64,000 nt of DNA from Archegozetes longisetosus (GCA_018873245.2 JAEMBT020000005.1:9932001-9996000); one strand, 5' to 3'. Shown: positions 27,301-39,757, counted from the stretch's first letter. The notes: generated by a model from the sequence alone, not told the origin. Program-made: numbers and translations.

Positions 27301-30300
27301 ATATTGACGAACATATTTTCCTCAGTCAAATTGAGCATAAATTATAACAACATTTTGAGTGAAACAAAAAAGTATAGAAGATGGAAGGATAAACTACTAA
27401 GAAAATAGGTACTAAATAATTAAGGTTAATTCTAATAAGAATAGGATTGTCTTTTGAGTAGATTCAATAAATAACTATATACTATATGCACATAAATATT
27501 AATTAGAATCTGATAATACTGTGAAAACTTTTGCGAGCAGCTCAATTGAGTAACTTCTCAATTGAGTAACTTCTCAAATATTAAATCTCTATTAAGATGC
27601 GATATCAGTTCCTTAAGTGAACACATAATTGAAACGATAAATTTGTTATGCTAGATATAGAAATAAGTTGAAATACTCACTAATTTTGATTTTCTGATCA
27701 CAATCATAGAGCGTAGTGTTGAGTCTCCAGGGATGGGCTCTTCTATGATTTCGTAGCCCTGGTTGTTATCTACATCAACACTCTATATAGAAAAACAGCG
27801 TAAGTATAAAAGTCTAATAAATTAATAATAAGAAAGATTGGATTTATTTATTCATTTGTGCACTTTTTTATTTATAGCCCTCAATAGTAACAACAACTAA
27901 ACCGAAACAACGTGTTAATACTCTAATAAATTGGTATTATTGTTATCGTTTATCACAAACAACACACACATAAACTCATTGAGAGCTGAAAATCAAAAGG
28001 GCCTGAGTGTATAGTAAAACCTATAGTACTTGTGTCTTTTCAAAAAGGTCAAGCTAGACACACAAATAAACTTAGTGATAGTTGAAAACAAGAAGGACCT
28101 AAGTGTATAGTAAATCGTACGTGACTTATGCACTTATTGCAAAGTAGAGAAGATTAACGGAATACTAACCTGTAAGTTATGGAACCATAAAATTCTTGTC
28201 GGAGGAGGAATTGATTCAATGACACATTCAACTTTTACTGCTTCTCCTTCGACGCCGTACTGAACATAAGGTCTTTTGATTCGAGGCGGACCTGAAGTGT
28301 TGTCAAATGGAAAAATAATAAAATAATAAATACACAAGTCTATTTATTCAAGTGAAAACTTAATAAATCTTTTCGATTCATAAATTGTTTATGCAAAACT
28401 CAATTTCTAATTCATTCAAACTTTCACTGGTTTTCATATACACTAACTTAATATTCAATAAACTTCATCTATTCATAGTTCACAATCATAAGGTATTAAG
28501 CTCATATAGAAATATATATCTTAAGACCTTTTCTGGAAGATTAAATTTTGCATAGGCTTCAGATTTTATTTAATAGTAATTCATATAAATAAACTCAACT
28601 CAATTTTTAACTAATTAATCAATTAATACCTTTAATAAAAACCAAGGATTGCGCTGAAATCTCAGGAAATCCTTTGACAGAAGCCCTACAAATATATTTG
28701 CCAACTTTCTCTCTGGACATCTCTTTAATCACTAACTCTGGGCCCGTATTCTCGACATGACTAGAGCCCAACTTGAGCCATGTTATATCGGGCTTCGGAT
28801 TTCCGTCAACATCACACCTAAGCTTAACGTCTTGCCCCAATTCCGCGCCATAAACTGAATCCAGAGGTGTCCTGAAAATAGTGGTCAAATAACTTTGGAA
28901 TTAAAAATATTTGAAAAAATTTCGTACTCGGGTGAAACAGTTTTTACTAATCGATGCAAAACATCAAATTATATCGAATATTAAATGACATACTATGCAA
29001 GTAGAAAACCTAAAATATCATTTCAAATATTCTTCTTGAAAAATTCTTGAACAAAAATTTTCGAATTTTCCGTAAATATTTAATTAAATTTGGAAAATTG
29101 ATCATAACAAAACTCTACCTGAAAGTCGGTCCGAAAGCTATGTCCAGAGTGTGCTTTGCTTTACTACTGCCGACACTATTACTAACTTCACAACTAATGA
29201 CCGCTCCATTCATTTCTTTAGTCAACTTCTGTATAACAAGTCTTGTCCCGTGATCTCCGGCTATAATCTCATCATTTTTGAACCACTTATAAACTAATTG
29301 ATTTGGATTTCCATTTGCTTCGCAAACGAATGATATGTCGTCTCCTATTTGTATATGTTTTGAAGATACCTTCAGATGAACTTCGGGCGCATATCTCACT
29401 TCGAAGCGAATGAACGCATTCTTAGGCTGTTTTAGGGCTGCATTTTCTGAGCGACACGTTAGTTTTTTGCCATCAAACTCTTTGGATGCAATGAATGTCC
29501 ACTTTAGGGCTGCATTCCATCGCTTACCATCTGATAGTAATTGAGTGGTGTATGAAATACCTGTAGTGACAGGATTTCCATCACCGTCTAGCCATGTTAG
29601 CTATGGTTGGTGTGAAAAAATGCGTGTTTAAGAGCTTTGAAAAAATTTCAACATCAATCTTATGCAAAACATTTTAGATTGAGTAAGATTTTTTTCTAGA
29701 AGAACAAGTTAATTAGCTGCTTATATCGCATTGAGTTAACCGGCTCTTTGAGAAAAAGCACTTAATGTTTCTCTATGGCACATGAATGAGAAACGCTGCT
29801 TGCGAAATATTTATCAAACATTAATTGTTTGCTTATAAACTTTCGCATTACTTCTCATATTTGTTTTACTCCGTGGGAATTAAAAAATTATTTTTATCTA
29901 GCTTTAAATTCTTCAGATAATTCTAATGCGAAACGTGAGTTAATTTCTTGAGGAGTTTTATGATTCATTTTTCGATCTTATCATTTGATTAATAACTAAT
30001 TTTAAATCAATGATAAGAATGAGAATAAGTACGCATTTGCCTGTCAGTCAATTATAGCTTGATATACAGAATATTCTTAAATAATTTTCTGGTCCAAACT
30101 GAAAATTCACTTGAGAATGAAAACCAATAGAATTTGAAAAGTAATGAAATATTTGAATTAATGACAAAAAAATAATCAATAACTATAAACAGGAGAAGTG
30201 AAAAACAATTTGCAAAACATTCTAAACATATTCATCATCTCATATAAGCCATCATTTAATTCCTACACTAGAATACAGCTCGAGAAGTAATTTATTATAT

Positions 30301-32806
30301 TTATGTATAGGAAGAAAAAATTTTTAAACTTCTCTCGCATTGACTTAAAAATCAACTCAAACTTTAAGGTGTGATATGGGAATTAGAGAAAAAGATAAGG
30401 CACTAGAGAGTAGAAAAATAACTATTTGAAGCACTGTTATTGCATACCTCTGCGGGGGGCTTGCCGGCGTGGGCTTCGCAAGTCAGCTCAATAGTCATAC
30501 CAGCGGTTGTCCTCAAATAGTCGCCCTGTGCTCTCGCCTGAACAATAATAGGCGGTTCTGGAGCTACAAAAACACTGAACGATGCACTTCGAGATCTAAT
30601 GCCTCGAACTCCTTCTGAGGCCCCGACTTGACATTGAAATGTTGCGTCGTCTTCCAGTGACACCGAACTTATTTGAAGTGAATAATCACCTGAAAAATGT
30701 TTAACATTTTCTCTTATGAAGTCATTCTAATAATCAATTATTAATGTAATTGTCTGCTTTTATTCATATCAAAAATCCTTTTCAATGGATCTCAGGGTCA
30801 GGAGAATAAGCTTATTCATATCTCGACTTTGCTGCATTTTATAATCGTTTAATGTTTTTAATACCTTCATCGTCACTTCCAATCATTGTATATCTTGGAA
30901 ACCCATTCAGGTTGCGTTCTGTCCCCAAACCAAATCCATCTCTAGTCCCTATTTTCCAAGAAAAATTATTAGCCGTTAATTGATGTGAAAAAATCATTTG
31001 GTTATTGATTATATGAGAAAATATAGATATATATTCACAGAAGAAACTAAGATTTTTTCTGTGTCATCAAAGTTGTATTAAATGAATTTAGACTTACACT
31101 GAAGTGTTCCAACTTTATTAACGACACGACACGGAAGTATTACTGTATCGCCAACTATTGCTGTTTTATCACTCGGTTCTATTTCGAATCTTTGTGGTAA
31201 TAAACCTTTCGTATACAGAAGAAAACTCGAGTTTAAGATATGTATTTGCAAAATCTGACTAATTACTCTGAAAATATTTATATGAGAACTACATATCAGG
31301 TCAAAAATATTGATCATTCAAACAGTAGTTAATGCACGGCTAGTTCCGTGATTTTATCTGAAGTTTTGAAAATTTCCACAATAACTTTTATGTTCATATT
31401 CGATGGCAACTAGTATTTATTAATGTGAAATTCTTAGCAATTCTTTCTTATTATCTTATCACTCTCTATGAATGAATTGTGCAATTCCTATTAATTAACG
31501 TATCATTAGTTACGATATTGATTATTTGAAATTGTTTTTAAATTTTGAATCAAATCCTGGGTATTTCTCAAAGTATTCCAAGAAAAGTTAAAAGATACCC
31601 TAGAATTTGCTAAAACTATTCTAAAAATGTAAATCTAAAGCCAATAATAAATGGTTTGAAAGCTATGCTATTAGTATTATATGTTTTGCTAACCTAATAA
31701 GTAACTATTATTTAATATGAAAAGCTATAAAAAGTAATAAAAGGTACAATTTAATATTAAAATATAATTAATTTAGTTATCATAAAAGTTAAATAATATG
31801 ACGAGATCTTAATAGATCTTAATAGATATTGATTATTGAATAATAAATGAAGTGGTAATTAACTATTTATAAAGTGTTCGTATTGATTAGCATATTATAC
31901 CCGTTGAAAAGATAGCTCTAAAAGATAGCTCTAAAAGATAGCTCTAGTAGTCAATTAGCAACATTCAATGCTTTAAGAATATTTTAATATCCAATCACAA
32001 ATCGATTCACTTAACAATACTACTCTATTATATTATTATATTATTTAATTAATCAATCAATTACTTAATGTTTAGCTCTAGTTTCTATTATATCGTTACT
32101 TCTATCGATATTTCTTGTTTCTATCTATTTAATAATTATATGATTTGCACGAATCTAGGGAATCTAGGTCGTGTCCTCAAATTTAGTTAATCTGTTGCCA
32201 ATTGATTTCTTTTTTCTTCTTCTTTTATCTAACAGTCTTATCTTATGTAACACTTGTTTTTCACCATTAATTCATTGGTTTTTATATTTCTAGATTATTG
32301 ACTATCTGATAGCGCAAAGTTGTGCAAAAATCTTTCTTACCTTCTGTTTGATATTTGTTTCAAAGGGTTAAATTAATTTTTTAATTTATTAGACTATAGC
32401 TAAAAACTTGGTTTTAAAGCTCATTTCGGATCATAAATTTTCAACTAAAATAACATATTAAATTTCTGAATAAATATTGCATTTTTCAGCTAAATTTTTC
32501 AGGTTGTTCACTCAAATCTAACCAGTATTTCAATTACTAATTGCATAAATTTATGATTTGATTGATTCTAACGAATTTTCACAGCTTTTACTATGAATAT
32601 AAAATTAAGTTCTACTGGAATTTTGAAAATTTCTAATTTATTCTTCAACTATCTTCAAGTTGTTGACCGGTATGTAGTGAAAAACTAATTAATGATATAA
32701 TATATCGACAATTATTCTTACCTGTACTTTGAGCATAGATTAGGCACCAAATAGATGTGATACAAGTTATCCTAAACACATAATTTATACAGTTTTGGCA
32801 AATCAT
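23988..32806 (-). CDS. kirre/rst: Kirre/Roughest-family Ig cell-adhesion receptor, copy B (11 coding exons, 770 aa)
   Basis: Paralogue of copy A, convergent with it, with the same architecture and inferred role as a surface receptor in cell-cell recognition. Exons in transcript order: 32806-32722, 31205-31098, 30948-30865, 30689-30448, 29600-29119, 28871-28630, 28291-28170, 27782-27681, 26489-26411, 25022-24637, 24368-23988. All introns are GT-AG and the frame is open to TGA. Signal peptide is about residues 1-28. Ig cysteine pairs are 54/112, 163/222, 266/310, 353/395 and 437/497. The transmembrane helix is about 521-546, and the tail ends ATHV. Exons 2-10 match copy A in length apart from the extra intron. 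The tail motif YIPYVDYNREY and block NPYLRTSS look closer to the family norm than in copy A, so B may be the more conserved copy. An AATAAA (minus strand) lies at about 23606-23611. Confidence 0.93.
24416..24475. other. tRNA-like or SINE-like GC-rich patch in the last intron of copy B
   Basis: A short GC-rich patch contains the palindrome CGGGTTCGAACCCG, which has the form of a tRNA T-arm and Pol III B box, followed by CTCATTAGCTGAATCCCGAT. I could not fold a complete tRNA cloverleaf on either strand. A decayed tRNA-derived element is possible. Confidence 0.3.
24637..25022 (-). CDS. kirre/rst: Copy B exon 10: transmembrane helix and juxtamembrane tail
   Basis: Encodes NFSPLVLTVGVVICGIVFII and then ASTIIIILCMKRK. 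The conserved tail block is HHSVMDSGSSGADSDIKVEI followed by RTASSLSQHWDDTNEG. It ends in phase 0 at CAT|GTAATT. This donor is weaker than copy A's GTAAGT, but it gives exactly the same 386-base exon. Confidence 0.88.
26411..28291 (-). CDS. kirre/rst: Copy B exons 7-9: Ig domain 5
   Basis: Exons 28291-28170, 27782-27681 and 26489-26411 encode GPPRIKRPYVQYGVEGEAVK with Cys437, then VDVDNNQGYEIIEEP, and finally ADFGSYNCSVWNQYG with Cys497. Lengths of 122, 102 and 79 bases equal those of copy A exons 6-8. Intron 28169-27783 still aligns in patches with copy A intron 6, for example around GCATAAGTCAC and GGCTATAAATAA, which supports a duplication that included introns. Confidence 0.9.
28630..29600 (-). 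CDS. kirre/rst: Copy B exons 5 and 6: Ig2 end, Ig3 and Ig4, split by a copy-specific intron
   Basis: Exon 29600-29119 (482 bases) ends in phase 2 at TTCAG|GTAGAG, and exon 28871-28630 (242 bases) starts TTTCAG|GACACC. The join gives GPTFRTPLDSVYG, exactly matching uninterrupted GPTFKSPMETVYG in copy A. The intron is 247 bp (28872-29118) and falls at the Ig3/Ig4 border. The domains keep all Cys and Trp landmarks, but the protein is clearly diverged from copy A (for example LTWLDGDGNPV against LSWLDNEGNVV). Confidence 0.92.
30448..31205 (-). CDS. kirre/rst: Copy B exons 2-4: Ig domain 1 and start of Ig domain 2
   Basis: Exons 31205-31098, 30948-30865 and 30689-30448. They encode LLPQRFEIEPSDKTAIVGDT, then the same VVNKVGTLQWTRDGFGLG and RYTMIG landmarks as copy A. 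Over about 144 residues I count only five or so replacements against copy A, among them Ser for Asn in MIGSDDE, Arg for Lys and Met for Ile. The introns inside this block align with those of copy A but carry many more differences than the exons. Confidence 0.92.
31907..31945. repeat. 3 x 13 bp tandem repeat in intron 1 of copy B
   Basis: Three copies of AAAAGATAGCTCT. Confidence 0.9.
32722..32806 (-). CDS. kirre/rst: Copy B exon 1: signal peptide
   Basis: Encodes MICQNCINYVFRITCITSIW and then CLIYAQST, ending in phase 1 at ACAG|GTAAGA, a strong donor. It shares MICQ and the Trp-Cys-Leu-Ile and Ala-Gln landmarks with copy A, but is otherwise diverged. This contrasts with the near-identity of the next three exons. 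Intron 1 is 1516 bp here against 535 bp in copy A. Confidence 0.8.
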
Positions 32807-34201
32807 TTCTGATTACAGTTCAGTTTCCACTTAATCAATAAATTGAAACTAAAAATTTTCAAATTAATTCAAATATCGACAAAATGTCCACAATTAGTTA
32901 GTTTATCTCATATTTGAATCCTCCAATTCTTGGATTGAGTAGAAAAAAGTAAATTTTGCACTTCTACTGAAAATGCAATTTGATTTGATTTATAATTTGA
33001 TTTGATTTTTGGCTTCAATTTCTGGTAGAGTTGAGATTGTGTGTCATTAAACTCCTATATGTTCGATTGTCTTAATTGAGTTGATTCTGAAAAACGCTCC
33101 CTTTGCCCAAACTATAAAAGAAAAACAAAGAAAAAAGACAAATTACTAATCATTATAGTTTTTATTGCTCTCAAGTGAACACTTATTATAAATAAAAATG
33201 ACCGCAAAAAAGCAATTTTTTATATGTAGTCAAAAGAAAAGCAACTTGTCTTTCATTTTGTGCTCGTTTCTTAACCATCAAATATATGGAGAATCCAATG
33301 AATAAATAGTAAACTTAATATTGAAAGCAATTTCTCTTTTTTCCGCTTCTTCTATTCTAAGTCTTGTTTTTCTAACCCATTAAACCCTAATCGCTATGAA
33401 TTTGAAGCCACACTTGCTTTTTTCAAGCCTTTTATTTATTTGTTTCTGCTTTTTCTCTGCTTTTTTTCTGCTTTTTTTCTGCTTTTTTTCTCATTTTTCT
33501 CTTCTCATTCACTACTCGGCTATCGAGAGAAGACATAAGACATTCCGAAAGCGTTTTCCACACAACAATTGAGCAGAAAAACAATTTATTTGTTGCCTAG
33601 TCTGATATGAAAGCCAGAGAATAATTCTCTATTTATAATCAGATACTAAAAAATATTGTCTAAACTAATACTCATATCATTAGTTTAATCACTAAATTAC
33701 TAATGAGTTTATGCATTAAGATAGTGAAAAGCTTTCAAATCAACTGAAGACTAGATCACCATAAATGCTTATGGATCTGAATAAAATGCTAATTGTTCTC
33801 TATCTTTATATTTTACTTAATTGATTTGTTTTATGCTATAACTCTCATTAATAGTTGAGTACTAGGACACAAAACTACAACACAACGAGAAATGTTTAGC
33901 AAAATTTCTAATAAATTCAATGAAACTAGGAGTAAGACTTTAAAACTTATTGATTGGTATAAAGTTGATGAAAAAAAAGTTGAAAGCTTTAAAAAGCAAT
34001 ATTTGTGGCAATATTTATAGTGAATTGGATGAAAAAACCAAAGCTATCAATATATAAAGTACTCGAACATGAGAAAAAGACTTATAAATTGCAGTATTTT
34101 ATCGGCAACTTAACTCAACTGTAAATCATATCTATCTCTGGTTAGCTTTTAATATCTCTGTTTTCTTACAATTCGGGGACTCTTCTCTGGTATATTGACT
34201 G

Positions 34202-34270
34202 ATCTAAAGGGCTCTGGCACACAAATCTAAAGGGCTCTGGCACACAAATCTAAAGCGCTCTGGCACACAG
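34202..34270. repeat. 3 x 23 bp tandem repeat
   Basis: Unit ATCTAAAGGGCTCTGGCACA plus three bases, in three copies; the third has a few changes. Noticeably more GC-rich than its surroundings. Confidence 0.92.
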
Positions 34271-35722
34271 ATCGCTAAATATCAAATAATGTTTTCTCCC
34301 TTTCTCCCCAGTTGTCATTTTGAGGAAGAGAATCATATTTCATATCATAACATTTTTTACGGCTAGAAGTAGATATTCAATAAATTCATTCCCTTTCCAA
34401 ATGATTTTTTAGATACGTAACACATCTTTTGAAAGCAAAACCAGATAACTGACTATTTATTTACTTCTCACTTAACATTTTGTTAACAAACAGAGCACAT
34501 ATGATACGAAAAGATTATTATGTGTGTTTTTCTATATTTATTTTTTTTCATCAAAGTATAATTAATCTCAAGCGTCAGGTGTGACAATAATTTGGTTTTT
34601 GTGCTGATATCACAAGAAATATTGATATCAAATAATGGTTTCGGTTTTTCGCGTCAATTTAATTACATTTAATGATCGATTTTTGAAGGACTCTAACGAC
34701 AAAAATAGGATTTCTTCTGTGATTATATCTCTGGCAAATTGAAAATGAATTTAACTTTTTCTCTCCTCAAAGCAATATTCGGATAAAATATTATAAAAGA
34801 TAAATAGAGTCATGTTATATAAAATGCTTATCAATCAGTTTCTGATGAGCTTCTCATTAATTGTTTAGATATAAGATTGAAAACTAAAACAATTTTTCAT
34901 ATAATTAGTAATGAAGTGATGTATGAAAAATGGTTTTAATGAAAAACTAGCCAATCAATCATAAGATGTGAACGTGTAGAAGAAGTAGAGAAAAAATTGA
35001 AACTAATTTCTCTTTATGTTTATGATAACTAACTCTAATATGAAGTAAATTAATATTAAGGTTATTGAACAAATAATTCATTAGTTAAGCGTAAGAATGA
35101 ACTAAATCATAGGAAAAGTCCCTTATTATAAAACTTGTACTCATCAGAAACATAATCACAAAATGAATTCATGCATAACAGGCATAAAAATGAAGTGATT
35201 TATAAAATTAATTCAATGTTTTAGTAAACTGCAGTGAAAGCGTCTATCAAAAAATATTTTCTAAACTTAAACTGAGTAAAAATTTACAGCTCAAAACTAG
35301 AGTAATACTCAGTTGAAAGGCTATGTATTCTAACTATAAATATATAGTGCAAGCAGTTGAGCAAAAATAAAAACTTTTCTCTCTTTTTCACTTACATCAC
35401 ATAGAATTGTAATTGAAATTAGTGTCGCATAAACTTAATTAAACATCACATCAACAACAGCACTATTAAGGGCTAAACAGTGAACAGCTATACAGGAGTA
35501 AAACATAGAGAAAATTATAGCACAGCAAAACACTGCATTTTAACAGCTATTCTATGGTCTGCGCCATCAATTGGGACAATATATCACGGGTTCAAAAAGT
35601 AGTGCATCTTTTCGCTAGATTTTATTCTTCTTCATACTCCTTTGTACAGTCAAGTCTCGTTATATGTTCTATAAAACATATTAGTATTAAGTTAATGTCA
35701 ATTTTACCGGAACTGTGCGAGA

Positions 35723-35778
35723 TGCACTGTGCAAACTGCACTGTGCAAACTGCACTGTACGAACTACACTATAAGAAC
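35723..35778. repeat. 4 x 14 bp tandem repeat
   Basis: Unit TGCACTGTGCAAAC twice exactly, then two decayed copies. Confidence 0.88.
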
Positions 35779-38700
35779 TGATTAGCAATAACCGAAACCT
35801 GCTCACAGTCAACCTTACTACAGCTTGGTTTCCCTACTCTATAATAAATTAAACAGAAATACAGACAACTGAACAATTCATGAGTTAATGTAGCGATTGA
35901 TAAAAGAGTGGTGAGAATGAGTATAGACTTAAGAGGAATGATAGACTTTCAGAGTGAGCTAGGAGTGAATCAAATTGATTTGGCATCAATTTAAGCGGAT
36001 TAATGCCATAGAAGAATATTTATCTCTGATATCGGGACAGAAGAAGTGATTTTTTCTCTATCTAGTACTGTCTCAGACTGTTAGATGACTTCTGGAGCCA
36101 TAAGTACGGGAAAAGATATTTATTATATGATTAACCCGAATATGATAAATATTAAAACGTATTTTATTTATCTGTTACAGCTGAGGTTTTTTTCACTCTA
36201 TCTCTAGCTCGATCATTAGTTTTCTCTTCTGTCTCTCCTAATCACATATTTGAACCAAAACTCCTTTTATGGTCAAAACTTTGCAATTAAAACCTGAATA
36301 ATTAGATACAAATTGCATTTTAATCTTATATAAACTTTTAATTTCATGGCGAAACCTTCATATTGAACATGAGTGTTACTTAAAATTCAAATCCATTGGT
36401 AACCTTAATATTGAATGTTAAAGAGAAATTAAGATTTATTCTTCAGATTGAGTGATTTATTTATGAAGAAATAGTTTGACAAATAATTTATTTTGTTATA
36501 TGAAATTGAGGACAAATTTGTTTTGCTTGTTCTAAACATAAACCGATTACTAATGAGTAGTTAAAAACGTTATATAACTATCAATATGAATAGGATACAA
36601 CCAGAATAACTTATATATAAATATATTTGATCAATCATTTTCAGGTTATAAGATTTCTGACACTTTGGGTTACGTAACAGTTAGTGGTAATCGCATCAGA
36701 GTCTGAGACCTAGCAATAGAAAATTGTTCTCTATCTTATACTACAGCATAATATATATAAAGATATTAAACGCTGATAACAGACCAGCATTGGAAATATA
36801 GAAAGAAATTGATGGATAAATAACAAGATTTAGGGATATTATAGGCAACAGTTTGTTATGTAATAAATAGTATTCAACGATGCGAGTCAAGTTATATATG
36901 ATATCAGATTATTCTTGTAATCATTTATAAGGTATATATTATTTCCACTCTTTATAAGTCACTATTCAGACAAAATTCATTTTTATACCCTTTTATACTA
37001 TTCTCCATTATTCATTCTAGAATTGATTTGTTTTTCATCCCGCTTACCTCTAAAATTAGTCAACACTTTTCGAAACTTATTGACTAATGGTTTAGTAAAA
37101 CGTTCTTAGACTTGTATAAAATAACAATTTTTCCCATTATTTATATTAGCTATCACTCAGTCAACGAGTAAAGCCATCGAAACTTTTCAAAAATCGATCG
37201 AAATCCACTCAAATAGGGTCTTGATTTGATTTAAAATTCGAGTCAGAGATTATTTGAGATATTTATTGAAGTTTTATTATTTGTGGTATTCTGTCAAATT
37301 GAGATATGATTTAATACTAGCTATAAATGCATTTAATTATTTTTCAGCACATTATTGAAGTATGAATTAAAAGAAATAATAGATATTTCTATAAATGCTA
37401 TCAATGATTAATAATAGGATTGTTGAGCCAGATTTATTTCTAAAACCCAAAATAATAAACAATAGAAGCTATTGAGAAAGTGAGCTAGAAATTAGTTGGG
37501 CTATCTATAAATAACACAAATATTGTTAACAGAATCGTTTTGTAACTTATTAACAGTTCAAGTATTTATGCTATAATATTCTGTCTACAACTACAACTCT
37601 TAGTTTTTCTCTTTTTCTCTTTAATTCAATATCAAATAAAGGAAAGAAAACCATTTTTTGGCTCTCATTCACAGCAATAGTAATAGTAATAATCATTTGA
37701 AAATCTAGTGTTTCACTGAAAATACGTTTTAAATAGAAAGAGAAAAGTAATGTTTTCTTCATGAAACGCATAGATATATGAGATTTAAGCAAATTTAGAA
37801 AACATTCAGGCATTTGGAACTAAATCTAAAATTAGACTTAGAGGGCATGAGAGCTAACATTCTTTCAGTATTATTCCTAAAGGTATCATATTTTCAGAAA
37901 AGGAAACTAACTTTGAAATCTAATATTTGGCACACATTTACGGTCTAAAAGTGTTCAATTAACTTCAACTCGTATCCCTGGTCAATATGTTCTGTCGGTA
38001 AACTTAAACAGTTTGACCCGAGAATCTGACCCAAGAATCGCTATAAGACCAGACACTTATAAAACCAATTGAATACTTTCAAACTTGTAATTAATTTTTC
38101 GGAACTGAAAGCCGAGATTGAGAACTAGGAATTAGTCGAAAAGCAAATACGCTATCGATTTGAGTGACCATTGATTGAACAGATCCTAAGGTCTGTTAAG
38201 AGGTTTGGGTCTGAAGGGAATGATTGAGAGCTTGGAGGAGGAAAAGGGTGTCTATTCTTAACAACAAATATCAATAGTCTACTAGTACTTAATGGTCACA
38301 TCTGGTGACCAAACCCTCGAATATATGTTTGTTTGGGAGGAAAAAGTCGTTCTTATGTTTCAGTTAAGAGTTTAGCAAAATAAGAGCTCTTTCTCTCTAA
38401 GCTTAGAATCACTCAAATAACTGTTGAGTAAATGCTGTAATTATTGTCCAAATATCTGCTACACTACAACCTCATTAGTGAATCATTTTTACTTTAATCT
38501 TTTCTGAAAATGTGTTCAATTAGTTGTCGTTTTTGTCAGTTTTAACTTGTTCCAACATTATATTATTGATTGTCTATTTGTTTTTCTTGTCTAATCCAGG
38601 TTTGAAGAAAATTAATTTTTCTCACAACAACACTATTATTAATCAGATTTTAATATTTATCGCCTTTTCCTCAAAATATCAATTCATTTCTGAATTTGAG

Positions 38701-39428
38701 GAATTTGTTCAATGGAATTTTAATGCATAACATATGCCATTACTAGGAGATTATGTGGCAAAATTTTCATATTGTAAAAGCTAATAAATCTGTTTCTACC
38801 TGCTTACTCGGTTAAACTATCAAGCCAAATTAGATCGAGTGGGGCACAATGTTTATTTATCGAAAAATTCAGTTTAAATAATTATTTTCTCAAATTTTGT
38901 CGAAAAATTGGTCTATTTTGAGGAACTGTAATGTTAAAAACATGCATACTTAAGCTGAAATAAATATATGATTTAAATATAAGTCTGAAGGATCTTCAGT
39001 GCTTTCCGTTTACAAATTTGAAACATTGAGCATTTATTTTTATCACTCCTAATGCAGATCAGTTCAATATTACCAATGGTCCCATTAGAATAACAAACTA
39101 CAAACAAAATTCCAACAATTTTTCTCCTTTTCATTCTACAATCAATATAACTTATTCTCATTAATTATTCAATCAATAACTTTTAAAAAGTTTGCCAAAG
39201 TTTACCAAACTTTTGAAAAGTTTGTCAGAAAAGTTCTAATTTCAAATGAAATCCCTATTCACCAATGATTGGACGCTATAATCAAAATCTATATCTGACC
39301 GAAACTTAGCCTAAGGATTGAATTATCAGAAAGTAGAAAAAGAAGTACAAAAAAGTTTATTCTCTATCTTATAAACTCGTCAATTGATTTATGTTCTAGT
39401 AATTGTTGTCCTCAAAGGCTTTTATACA

Positions 39429-39620
39429 CTAAGAAAAAATTATTTTTTCCACTTCTTCCTGATCCCCATCAGCGACAACAACATAATCATCAGTAGAAGA
39501 CAAGAGAGATATCACCAGAAGAATAACCAAAGATAACAACAAAAAATTAAATAAGAAAACTTTTTTCTTCGAGACCCCAACAGTTAGACTGAAAGCTATA
39601 TAGAGTTTAAAAAACTTCAT
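39429..39620 (-). CDS. Candidate small secreted or membrane protein, 63 aa (weak)
   Basis: I do not recognise this protein. It starts MKFFKLYIAFSLTVG, continues through a long hydrophobic stretch (FLFNFLLLSLVILLVISLLS), and ends in a short acidic tail with TDDYVVVADGDQEEVEK. This pattern would fit a signal anchor or signal peptide. A TATATAAG box lies at about 39758-39765, some 140 bp before the ATG, and an AATAAA follows 68 bases after the stop (39356-39361, minus strand), so the parts of a compact gene are in the right order. Against it: an upstream ATG out of frame near 39646, short length, and the ease with which AT-rich DNA encodes hydrophobic runs. Confidence 0.2.
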   Translation of the reverse strand: MKFFKLYIAFSLTVGVSKKKVFLFNFLLLSLVILLVISLLSSTDDYVVVADGDQEEVEKIIFS

Positions 39621-39757
39621 ATAAGAGTCTAGTCCTAAACAGCATCGAATTCCTTAACAATCGGTTAAAGGGATAATAAATTGTTGAATGCCTTTGAGGT
39701 AGAGTTTGAGTTGAGAGAGAATCACGAGTTCGCACAATTGAGAATAATCTAAGTGCT

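Larger units (their letters stand above)
32807..39355. other. Region upstream of copy B, no supported gene
   Basis: Expected to carry the promoter and 5' UTR of copy B, but no start site can be placed. It contains a T-rich tandem stretch (about 33446-33491, units of GCTTTTTTTCT), a 3 x 23 bp repeat (34202-34270), a 4 x 14 bp repeat (35723-35778) and a possible half copy of the TIR family at 35647 (CAGTCAAGTCTCGTTATATG). Frames are short and show no recognisable domain. Confidence 0.5.

Noticed and set aside
36645..36708. Possible short exon: a TTTTCAG acceptor followed by a frame reading YKISDTLGYVTVSGN
   Set aside because: Only about 20 codons, no strong donor, no partner exons, and I cannot match it to a known protein.
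38311..38327. GGTCAC-loop-GTGACC hairpin
   Set aside because: Only six base pairs in the stem, which is expected by chance over 64 kb.
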